Shown here: in pieces, positions 43,838 to 50,427 of the stretch
Position numbering within the stretch: position 1 is the first letter of the stretch
Layout of the letters: each line of letters starts with the position of its first letter
Assembly: GCA_017549125.1 (NCBI GenBank)
Contig: JAFYVL010000050.1
Coordinates: forward strand, 43,832 to 107,831
Length of the DNA stretch: 64,000 nucleotides
Reading direction: 5' to 3'
From: Oscillospiraceae bacterium
GTDB taxonomy: Bacteria; Bacillota; Clostridia; Oscillospirales; Oscillospiraceae
The notes under the pieces: model-generated
Databases searched by the model: none
Told to the model about the DNA's origin: nothing
The model's input: only the letters and a program-made list of their open reading frames with translations
Made by a program: the position numbers and the translations under genes

Positions 43838-45193
43838 TTACTCCAAAATAATAGCTTGGGAATCCTCACGGGGCTGCAAAACCTGGACAGGAGTCTCCCC
43901 TGCATACTGTAAATTCATAATACGGAAATTTTCGGCGCGCATATTGTTCACAAACACAGGCGCTGCCTCCGGCTGCTCAGAACGGAAATAAATGCCATCC
44001 ACCAAGATATTCTCCAGGGTCGTCAGGTTGGAAGGCTTATCCAGGGCGGTGTGTGCGCCGCCTGTGACCAGGGATACGGAAACCGCATTGATGCCCTTGG
44101 CGTCCACCTGGATATTCCGAACATCCAGGTCCCGGACGCTACAGTTCAGATTCACCGCGGTCAGGGCATTGGAAAATACGTTGCTGATGCGAATATTGGA
44201 AAGGTCGCCATGCTGACAGCCCAGCTCCGGGATATTCCGGTGGTAGCCGTTTTCGCCCACCTTGATACAGCAGGCTGTACGCTGTCCTTCCTCCACTGCC
44301 ACGGGATGCTCCATGGGGGTCGCGTCGATAATATTATCAATGGAAACATTGTATATCTTATTGCCAAAATGGCACAGCAGACGCACAATGGCGCAATGGT
44401 TATTAAAAGCATTGATATTGCGAATGTCCACATTATAAATATCAGAGGACAGATGGTGGCAATGGTAAATATCCTCAAACCGCTTTTGATTCTGACCGTG
44501 CTCAGCCAGAGCGGTCAATGCTACCACATCATCACAGGTCTCACCGGTAATATTAAAGATTTGAATGTCGTGACAGCCCACACGCAGATCCACACCATCC
44601 TGGTTTCTCCAGGGATGCTCCGGATTCAAGGGGTGACCCTTACGCCAGGACTTGTCGGTGATCTCAAAACGCAGGTTGGACACAATACCCTGGGATGCAA
44701 AGGCGAAAGCAATCGCCCACCAGCGCTGATCCCGGATGGTCAGACCGTCAATCTTAAAGTTTTTCACATTGTGGAACCAAATGGTCAGATTGTTGTAGAT
44801 ACCGGGCAAGCCGTCCTTCAGCGCCGTATCCTCTCGCAGGCCATTATGTACACCGCCGTCCAGCAATGCCCGACCACATCCCTGGATAATAATATCCTCC
44901 TGCTGACCTTCCGCAGTTGCGCTGATGGGAGTATCCGCATGGCTGTTGCGGAACATCTGGCAAAAGACACCGTCTGCCATGCGCAGATGGGCATTGTCGA
45001 TCTCCACATACATATGAGAGGGCAGCAAAATGGTGGTATCGATCACCCACAGGGGCTGTCCTGTCCGTCCGTTGATTCTGGGGATCACCACATGATTACA
45101 GCCGTTTTCATGGGCCGCATTCACAGCCGCCTGGATATTCTGGCTGTCTGTTTCCAGAGAAAATTCGTTGGGATCTGTATAATATAAAGGCAT
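43838..45193 (-). CDS. GH28-like / pectate-lyase-superfamily right-handed beta-helix enzyme
   Basis: 451 residues, no signal peptide. The middle has IDGLTIRDQRWWAIAF, then RNQDGVDLRVGC (N197, D199) and ETCDDVVAL (D221, D222), which match the NTD and DD catalytic motifs of GH28 polygalacturonases; the G-H-G motif is less clear. So it is either a GH28 relative acting on galacturonate or rhamnose linkages or a distant beta-helix hydrolase. First gene of operon 2; RBS GGAGG 7 bases before the ATG; divergent from the AraC gene at 45440. It fits with the uronate operon at 25861, which could consume its products. Confidence 0.78.
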   Translation of the reverse strand: MPLYYTDPNEFSLETDSQNIQAAVNAAHENGCNHVVIPRINGRTGQPLWVIDTTILLPSHMYVEIDNAHLRMADGVFCQMFRNSHADTPISATAEGQQEDIIIQGCGRALLDGGVHNGLREDTALKDGLPGIYNNLTIWFHNVKNFKIDGLTIRDQRWWAIAFAFASQGIVSNLRFEITDKSWRKGHPLNPEHPWRNQDGVDLRVGCHDIQIFNITGETCDDVVALTALAEHGQNQKRFEDIYHCHHLSSDIYNVDIRNINAFNNHCAIVRLLCHFGNKIYNVSIDNIIDATPMEHPVAVEEGQRTACCIKVGENGYHRNIPELGCQHGDLSNIRISNVFSNALTAVNLNCSVRDLDVRNIQVDAKGINAVSVSLVTGGAHTALDKPSNLTTLENILVDGIYFRSEQPEAAPVFVNNMRAENFRIMNLQYAGETPVQVLQPREDSQAIILE

Positions 45194-45439
45194 ACACTAT
45201 CCTCCATTATGATTTTTTCTTAATTCTATCAAACCTGCCCGGAAATTGAATTGGATTTATAAGCAAAGGCATTGCAAAAATACGCATAATTGTACCTCCA
45301 CCGTTTTATTGGGGTATTTCCGTATTTTACCGCTTGAAATATGCCTTATTTGATGTTATTATGCAACTGTACCTGTCAATCTTTTCTGTATATTGCAAAA
45401 AATGTCACAGGTTTTTTAGTTAGAATCGAGGTCGAATGT
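45194..45439. promoter_or_regulatory. Divergent control region between operon 2 and its AraC gene
   Basis: 246 bases, AT-rich. On the minus strand a TAGAAT -10-like box lies about 40 bases before the GH28-like start without a good -35, as expected for an activator-dependent promoter. No palindrome like that at 20717-20759 was found. The AraC start (45440) has GAGG 8 bases upstream. Confidence 0.4.
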
Positions 45440-46297
45440 ATGCAGCCCAAATATCTTTATATCTATCGCTCCACGGATATTTTCTGCTTCCGTGCCATCA
45501 ACAACAAGCCCGAACCCACAGATTTCAAGGCGCACACCCATCTGATGTGCGAGATTTACCTGCTGATTCGGGGCAAAGCAGTCTTTCATGTAGAGGGCAC
45601 CCACTATCCCCTGCATGCCGGTGATATTGTGGTTACACGCCCTGCAGAGGCCCATTTCGTGGAGGTTTCCGAGGATGAACCCTACGAGCGATTGGTCATC
45701 AATTTCGCCCCCAGCCTGCTGCAGAGCATCGACCCGGAGACCAAGCTGCTGAAACCCTTTATCCAGCGACCGGTTGGTGCACAGAACCTGTACCGCCCCG
45801 AAGATCCCAAGGACAGTCCCTTTCTCCCCCACATTCAAGCCATCCAGGACAGCCACGGTGATCGCATGACTATGATTGCAAATCTGATCCTGTTGCTTAA
45901 CCAAATCGTTGGCGTATACGATTCCCAGCTGCAAAACCAACATAACGCCGCCACGCTGGAAGCTAAGATCCTGGCCTGGATCGGCACGAATCTGCCCCGG
46001 GCTGTGACCCTGGACGAGCTGTGCTATCGCTACGGCATCAGCAAAGCTCAGCTCAATCGCCGCTTCAAAAACGCCACCGGCACCACCGTGGGCAAATACA
46101 TCAACGCCAAACGTCTGATGGCTGCGCAGCAGCTGATCAAAAGCGGAACACCGCCCACAGAGGTTTACGGTCAGTGCGGCTTTTCTGATTATTCCTCTTT
46201 CTACCGTGCCTATATCAAGCAATTTGGGCGCAGTCCCAAGGAGGACCTGCTGCCCAGCAATATTGTTAACGAAGAAAATTACAAGCTGCTTCTGTAA
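45440..46297 (+). CDS. AraC-family transcriptional regulator (operon 2)
   Basis: 285 residues from the ATG at 45440; the frame is open from 45341 but only this ATG has a ribosome site (GAGG). N-terminal cupin with AHTHLMCEIYLLIRGKAVF and LHAGDIVVTRPAEAHFVE; two HTH units at ~190-275 (VTLDELCYRYGISKAQLNRRF, VYGQCGFSDYSSFYRAYIKQFGRSP). Likely activates the divergent GH28-like/GH2/ceramidase-like/giant/GH43/esterase operon in response to a sugar. An IS200-type element sits right after it and appears to separate it from its terminator at 47000. Confidence 0.92.
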   Translation: MQPKYLYIYRSTDIFCFRAINNKPEPTDFKAHTHLMCEIYLLIRGKAVFHVEGTHYPLHAGDIVVTRPAEAHFVEVSEDEPYERLVINFAPSLLQSIDPETKLLKPFIQRPVGAQNLYRPEDPKDSPFLPHIQAIQDSHGDRMTMIANLILLLNQIVGVYDSQLQNQHNAATLEAKILAWIGTNLPRAVTLDELCYRYGISKAQLNRRFKNATGTTVGKYINAKRLMAAQQLIKSGTPPTEVYGQCGFSDYSSFYRAYIKQFGRSPKEDLLPSNIVNEENYKLLL

Positions 46298-46306
46298 AAG
46301 AAAAAC

Positions 46307-46333
46307 ACAACCACCGGCATAGCCGGTGGTTGT
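46307..46333. repeat. End hairpin of the IS200-type element
   Basis: Perfect 12-bp stem with a 3-base loop, ten bases after the AraC stop; no T-run, so it is an IS end and not a normal terminator. Confidence 0.7.
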
Positions 46334-46409
46334 CATTATACGGGCATAGCCCTCTGTTCCTCGCGTACGCGTCAACGTGTGAGTACGATCTACCAACTGC
46401 GTAAGACTG

Positions 46410-46867
46410 TTACTTGCTACCCGTAAACAGGCTGGTTGACGGGATTCTTAGTTGTTCTCCCATTTCGTCCTCTTTTAGTTGGTTGCGTATGTATTCCGCA
46501 ATTCGGCTCTCGTTCTTTCCTACTGTATCCACATAATACCCTCGACACCAGAACTCTCGGTTGCGATATTGATATTTAAGTTTGCCGAATTGCTCATGTA
46601 GCATCGTGCTGCTTTTTCCTTTTAAGTAACCCATAAAGTTCGATACGGAAAACTTTGGTGGGATCTCTACGAATAGATGGATGTGATCCAGACATGCTTC
46701 CGCTTCTATGACGGTTACCCCTTTCCATTCACATAGCTGGCGTAATATTCCCCCTATTGCCGCCCACTTTTGCCTGTAGAATACTTTTCTGCGGTATTTC
46801 GGTGCAAACACAATATGATATTTGCAATTCCATTTCGTATGTGATAAACTATTTCATTTATTCCCAT
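46410..46867 (-). pseudogene. tnpA: IS200-type transposase TnpA with a -1 frameshift near its start
   Basis: The body (from about 46808) is a clear Y1 transposase: HUH motif in CLDHIHLFVEIPP, catalytic Tyr in GYYVDTVGKNE, and VSNFMGYLKGKS. The proper start is the ATG at 46865-46867 with GGAGG 8 bases before it, reading MGINE; then the needed frame (SLSHTKWNCKYHIVFAPKYR) is one base off. Restoring a single A in the run GAAAT would give a continuous 152-residue protein. Either a recent inactivating deletion, an assembly error in an A-run, or slippage. The cut-down frame starting at FAPKYR lacks a ribosome site. Confidence 0.8.
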
Positions 46868-46999
46868 AATGAATGCCTCCCTGTTATGTTGTTTTGTGCA
46901 GTTGGCAGACCGCTCATTTATCATAACAGGGATTTTTATTCATCGCCATAGGCTTTATGGAACCACGCGTCTAACGCGTGGTTTTCTCTATACAATAAT

Positions 47000-47040
47000 C
47001 CCGGAGAGCGTAAGTATAAACGCTCTCCGGGGTTTATTTT
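47000..47040 (+). terminator. Intrinsic terminator, probably originally that of the AraC gene
   Basis: CCCGGAGAGCG (47000-47010) pairs with CGCTCTCCGGG (47021-47031), then GTTTATTTT. Its placement just beyond the IS200 end suggests the element separated it from the AraC gene. Confidence 0.7.
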
Positions 47041-47083
47041 GGGGAGATTATGCGTCGGTTACCGCCTTGGTGCCGGCGGGATC

Positions 47084-47392
47084 GACGGAAATGGGTCGAA
47101 ATGGTTGCAAACAGATGCAAATAGCGGAAAGAGAACGAAAAATACCCCATGATCTCCAAATCCCTTGGAAATCATGGGGTTTTAGCCGTTTTGACGACCA
47201 TCGACTGACAAAAAAAGAGACAGCCTTTCGACTGTCTCTTTGGTGCGCGAGGCGGGACTTGAAGGCTTCTCACGCCCTCCAACCTGCGATCCATCGACTG
47301 GCAGAAACGGGTGCCGATGTGGTTTTGGGCGACCTCCCGACGACCAAATGCCGGAAAACCGCTATCGCAAGCTTTGCGACCTCCGGTACTCA
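47084..47392. repeat. Dispersed tRNA-3'-end-containing repeat, copy C (most complete)
   Basis: Has all parts: the opening block shared with A, the hairpin (47144-47180; ACCCCATGATCTCC with GGAAATCATGGGGT, one mismatch), the minus-strand terminator (47211-47241), the tRNA-like end with CCA at 47241-47243 on the minus strand, the ~90-base tail shared with B, and the CGGTACTCA end shared with A. Confidence 0.8.
47211..47241 (-). terminator. Intrinsic terminator in repeat copy C
   Basis: Minus strand AAAGAGACAG, 8-base loop, CTGTCTCTTTTTTTG. Would end transcripts reading through from the DUF3791-like gene as well as from the tRNA-like end. Confidence 0.75.
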
Positions 47393-47413
47393 GCCAATCT
47401 CGCAAACCAGACC

Positions 47414-47626
47414 TTATACAATAACAGGCTGTCTGGCCTCGATATAAAGGTCAATATCCTCCACAATATAGTTTGCGCCTGTGGTATGCAAAGCTTCAAA
47501 ACAGGAATGGATATACTCCCAGACACGGTATCTCGTAAACAACTCGGACACCTGCTTGCCGTTCAAGCGTTTTGCAACCTTATATTGTTCAATGCAGTAT
47601 ATCAAAAAATTTCCTTCTTTACTCAT
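47414..47626 (-). CDS. DUF3791-like small protein
   Basis: 70 residues. FLIYCIEQYKVAKRLNGKQV, LFTRYRVWEYIHSCFEALH and VEDIDLYIEARQP match the DUF3791 family, small helical proteins commonly encoded beside DUF3990. Starts 2 bases after the stop of the 78-residue gene. Last gene of the four-gene unit at 47414-48655; probably the immunity/antitoxin or regulatory part, by inference from its constant association with the ADP-ribosyltransferase-like DUF3990. Confidence 0.75.
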   Translation of the reverse strand: MSKEGNFLIYCIEQYKVAKRLNGKQVSELFTRYRVWEYIHSCFEALHTTGANYIVEDIDLYIEARQPVIV

Positions 47627-47628
47627 AA

Positions 47629-47865
47629 TTACCCCTCCGGAAATGTAATATTCCCCGTTTTTTTCTCTTCATCGTACATATTGAAGATCGTTAAAGGGCT
47701 AAGCTGCCACAACTTGGTATCTTCCTGCTCCAAAAGCGCGTACACCTCAGAATTATAAAAGTCTCTTGTTGCCGCTACTTCATCCTGCCCAGTTTTTCCT
47801 ATAATCAATCCAATGATCTGAGGAATGATCAAAACAAGCATCGCATCAAATTTCTTCTGTTCCAT
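47629..47865 (-). CDS. Small conserved protein of the DUF3990 unit
   Basis: 78 residues: MEQKKFDAMLVLIIPQIIGL, ATRDFYNSEVYALLEQE, KLWQLSPLTIFNMYDEE. Similar small proteins accompany DUF3990 and DUF3791 in many gut Firmicutes. Helical, no membrane segment despite the hydrophobic start. Its ATG overlaps the DUF3990 stop (TAATG), so the two are translationally coupled. Precise function unknown; antitoxin-like role inferred from context. Confidence 0.7.
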   Translation of the reverse strand: MEQKKFDAMLVLIIPQIIGLIIGKTGQDEVAATRDFYNSEVYALLEQEDTKLWQLSPLTIFNMYDEEKKTGNITFPEG

Positions 47866-48356
47866 TACAATTCCTCCATGGGGACAGTACCAATAAACTT
47901 CAAATAGGACAAGGCCTTATCTGTAGTTAACACCAACTGATTATAGAGTTTCTTCACCTTCAGGGTTTCAATGGTCTGCTCCTTTGTAAGCACACCAGCC
48001 GTATAAAGTGTAAACGTAGTATACACATCGTCATCGGCTACAGGTCCATAGATAAAATCATATGCTAGTCCTTCATATTGGCCAGCTCTGTTCGCCGACA
48101 CAAAGTCCAGCCATGCTTCGTCCGGTGCATCAAACCGTAAAACTGGGCATTCCAAAAATGCTTTTTCTTCGTCGATCTCATACACACTGACCGTCGGCAT
48201 CCCTTCTTTGCGCCGCTTCGTCACCTTATCCGCAAAACCAACTGCCTGGTTTTTATTTGTCGTAGTATAAAAACCGTAGCCAAAATCCAGAAAACGATTT
48301 TGCGCCACCAGTTTTGGTTCAGAAACCACCAAATTACTACCATGATACAGAATCAT
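47865..48356 (-). CDS. DUF3990 protein, ADP-ribosyltransferase-like (putative toxin)
   Basis: 163 residues from the ATG at 48354-48356 (GGAGGG 6 bases upstream, stop of the previous gene overlapping as TGATG). MILYHGSNLVVSEPKL and LDFGYGFYTTTNKNQAVGFA are the DUF3990 core; the YHGS and FGxGFYxTT elements resemble the NAD-binding parts of ADP-ribosyltransferases. ANRAGQYEGLAYDFIYGPVADD fits the remainder. Probably modifies a cytoplasmic target with ADP-ribose and is held in check by the flanking small proteins. The activity has not been read from sequence beyond fold similarity. Confidence 0.78.
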   Translation of the reverse strand: MILYHGSNLVVSEPKLVAQNRFLDFGYGFYTTTNKNQAVGFADKVTKRRKEGMPTVSVYEIDEEKAFLECPVLRFDAPDEAWLDFVSANRAGQYEGLAYDFIYGPVADDDVYTTFTLYTAGVLTKEQTIETLKVKKLYNQLVLTTDKALSYLKFIGTVPMEEL

Positions 48357-48655
48357 CACATTCCCTCCAATGCTCTATTTGCAATAACCAATTCCTGCCG
48401 TAGAGAGTCTATCATTGCCTCAATATGTTTTCGTTTTTCTAGTCGCTCTCGTACTTCCTCAACATTTTCCTTGCTAATGTACTGGGAAATGACCTTCTTC
48501 CCCTCCCGATACTTCAGATAGAAATAGGCTTTGTCGCCTACCTTTTTCTCAAAAATCGTTCCCTTTGGCAGCTGTTCGTACTCTGTGTTATATTTTGAAA
48601 GCATATATTCTATTCGTTTCTTTTCCTGCAGAATTGTAGTCAGAATCATATTCAT
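48356..48655 (-). CDS. Small Lys/Glu-rich protein opening the DUF3990 unit
   Basis: 99 residues from the ATG at 48653-48655; a GTG at 48664 is an alternative. FEKKVGDKAYFYLKYREGKK, then SQYISKENVEEVRERLEKR: a short beta hairpin followed by a helical, possibly coiled tail, as in small DNA- or partner-binding proteins often next to toxin genes. No ribosome site is visible, and the strong promoter at 48674-48702 would start RNA only about 10 bases before the ATG, so translation may be leaderless. Function unknown; possibly antitoxin/autoregulator. Confidence 0.65.
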   Translation of the reverse strand: MNMILTTILQEKKRIEYMLSKYNTEYEQLPKGTIFEKKVGDKAYFYLKYREGKKVISQYISKENVEEVRERLEKRKHIEAMIDSLRQELVIANRALEGM

Positions 48656-48673
48656 TAGAATCACCCATATTTA

Positions 48674-48702
48674 TTATACACAACATTTCCCTGTTTTGCA
48701 AC
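48674..48702 (-). promoter_or_regulatory. Strong promoter of the DUF3990 unit
   Basis: Minus strand TTGCAA (48702-48697), 17-base spacer, TATAAT (48679-48674). The -35 is part of CAACATATAGTTG, a small inverted repeat that could bind a repressor from the same operon. Confidence 0.75.
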
Positions 48703-48782
48703 TATATGTTGTATATTTTGTGATATAGTTAATATTGGTCTGCCACTATAGCGCAGCAGACCAATTGATTTCCTCCTCAACC

Positions 48783-48959
48783 TTATCCAACATCGTAAAC
48801 CAAAGCACCATTTCCCAGGCTGACGAATTCAATAAGGCCTTGGTAGTCAGTGCCGATGCTCACCGCCTTCTGCAAGGAATCCAAATCGTCTTTCAGAGTT
48901 GTTACTTTGGGATGTTTTCCAGGTTCTACCATCAATACTGTGATTTCTTTTGTGTTCAT
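48783..48959 (-). pseudogene. Truncated DUF3846-family gene (copy 2)
   Basis: 58 residues from the ATG at 48957-48959 (GGAGG 7 bases upstream): MNTKEITVLMVEPGKHPKVT, LKDDLDSLQKAVSIGTDYQGL, ending LGNGALVYDVG. The first ~45 residues are DUF3846; the conserved later part (usually with CNEEGK) is missing, so it is about half the usual length. Longer preserved than the copy at 5360 and with the same leader, so both stem from one family of mobile genes. May be expressed as a short protein. Confidence 0.6.
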
Positions 48960-49023
48960 ATCATAACCTCCAAAATAGTAATAGCCAGATGGCATTGCTA
49001 CCATCTGGCTAAGGTTATGATAT
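48958..49023 (-). promoter_or_regulatory. Structured leader, copy 3: long stem hiding the RBS and start of DUF3846 copy 2
   Basis: Minus strand ATATCATAACC (49023-49013) pairs perfectly with GGTTATGATAT (48968-48958), covering the end of GGAGG and the start codon. Inner perfect 10-bp hairpin AGCCAGATGG with CCATCTGGCT (49010-49001 and 48992-48983). Confidence 0.75.
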
Positions 49024-49050
49024 ATATTTATTGCGAACAAAAATGCGCAG

Positions 49051-49278
49051 TTAGGCCAGGGTCATAAGGCCAAAGTCTTGGGGACGGTGGAAGTCGGGGT
49101 TTGGGGAAGTAACGGGATTCCAGGATAGGTAGTGAGGCTTCGGTGTTAAGTCACCGCATTTGTAACAATTGGCGCGGATTCCCACATCCGGCAGCCACAA
49201 AATGTTGTCCACGGAAAAGATCGGAATCTCATCCCAGGTCGGTTGCCCTTCTGTAATGGTAATTACATAGCTATTCAA
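49051..49278 (-). pseudogene. CBM9-like protein with internal deletion
   Basis: 75 residues starting at a TTG (GAGG 10 bases upstream). The amino part ITITEGQPTWDEIPIFSVDN and the ending PHYLSWNPVTSPNPDFHRP match the two ends of CBM9-like (DOMON-type) carbohydrate-binding proteins, usually over 200 residues. The middle is missing, joined in frame at about CYKCGD/LTPKP. It cannot fold as the normal domain. Confidence 0.55.
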
Positions 49279-49326
49279 GTTTACTCTACCTCAATTTCTA
49301 GAAATACAGCGCAAGGAGCATGAAGA

Positions 49327-50305
49327 TCAAATTAATAAATCGGGAATAAAGCCGTTTTGTGTCAGCACATAGACACTGTCAAAACCTACGGATTGTAACA
49401 GTTCCCGGGCATGGTCAAAATTACAGTCTAAAAATTCTTTTTGGTGGCAATCGGAGGTGATCACCGCGCCAAATCCGCAGGCTTTGAATTCCTTTAACAG
49501 CTCAATCTGCGGATATGGCGTCGTGCGGTAACCCCTTCCGATGCAACCGGTGTTCACCTCAAATAACGGAATCTTGCCTTTCAGCGCATGAATGGCATCC
49601 TTGGCATACCCCAAATATACCGGATCATGGACATCCAGGAAATTTCCTTTTTCGTTATTCTTGGTGATCAGGTCAAAATGACCCAATATATCAAAGCTTC
49701 CGTACTGTGGGATGCTTGCTACCGTTTCATAATAGTTTCTTGCGAATGCCGTACCATTCCCCAGAAAATGACTATTCAGAAACTGCAGCGTGCCTTCCAG
49801 CTTTTGATCGAAGTCATAGCAAATACCATTTAACTTCAAACAATGCACGGATGCAATGGTATACTCGTACCCTTCCGGGCCGTGGTCAGAGTAAATATCA
49901 TACTCCAGGCCCAAAAAGATCTTGATTTGATCCTGATAGTGCTTTTTCAGCCACAGGATCTCTTTTTTATAGTTTTCCAGAGCCTCCAGGCTGCCAATGC
50001 CGGAGCATGGCACATGGGAGTGCATGGAAAAACCGATGGAATCAAATCCACGAACAATTTCACCGGTAAGATCGTTGATATTATTGGGAAAAACTCGTTG
50101 CCAGATATCCTGTAATTCATCCATAGCCGTCACAGCTGCAGTCAAAGTTTCCCGGTTATCCTGTAATCACAATGCCGTCCACGCCTTTTTCTGCGTAGAA
50201 CTCCACCAATTGACCAGGCGTCAAGGTACTGCATCCGCTGGCTGGGTTGGTATGAGCATGCAGCTCAATACGATATGGGTACTGAGAAAAAATATGCTTT
50301 TTCAC
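49327..50305 (-). pseudogene. Mosaic of PHP phosphatase and metallophosphoesterase pieces
   Basis: Three parts on the minus strand. From a GTG at 50303-50305 (GGGAG 8 bases upstream; an ATG at 50320 is the alternative): YPYRIELHAHTNPASGCST, a PHP-domain start with HAHT, to GVDGIVITG and a stop. Then, shifted in frame: TAMDELQDIWQRVFPNNIND and LTGE, which belongs to the phosphoesterase found in the 2848-residue protein (IWLRVFPNFTNDLTGE). Then from ~50060 a histidinol-phosphatase-like PHP body: FSMHSHVPCSG, LEYDIYSDHG, ILGHFDLIT, EVNTGCIGRG, VITSDCHQKE. The body from 50145 is open, but the first metal-binding motif sits in another frame. Probably dead. Confidence 0.65.
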
Positions 50306-50340
50306 GATCTGTTCTCCCATGTCATTCTACGAAAACACTC

Positions 50341-50414
50341 CAAAAAGGAAATAGTAAAATCAATTCCCTTTTTGCAATATTCTACTGGGCAGGGGCAGCT
50401 TAGCCGCCCCTGCC
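50341..50414 (-). terminator. Two hairpins after the 2848-residue gene, probable terminator region
   Basis: GGCAGGGGC (minus strand, from 50414) with GCCCCTGCC ending at 50388, then a second stem CAAAAAGGGAA/TTTCCTTTTTG (50374-50341) ending in a T-run. Together they end the giant-gene operon before the PHP remnant. Confidence 0.5.
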
Positions 50415-50427
50415 ATTTGGAGTTTAA

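Larger units (their letters stand above)
46307..46990 (-). mobile_element. IS200/IS605-type element (tnpA only)
   Basis: Carries the tnpA remnant and the end hairpins of this group: ACAACCACCGGC-ATA-GCCGGTGGTTGT (46307-46333) at one end and AACCACGCGT with ACGCGTGGTT near 46962-46983 at the other. A third stem (CCCTGTTATG with CATAACAGGG) lies in the tnpA leader next to its RBS. No tnpB. Boundaries are set by the hairpins and are accurate to perhaps 20 bases. It inserted between the AraC stop and a terminator. Confidence 0.85.

Noticed and set aside
45193-45440. A second palindromic operator before operon 2 like that at 20717-20759
   Set aside because: I searched the divergent region by eye and found no comparable inverted repeat.
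46868-47000. A tnpB/IscB partner for the IS200-type element
   Set aside because: Only the leader stems and the end hairpin of the element lie here; no reading frame or guide-RNA-like right end was seen.
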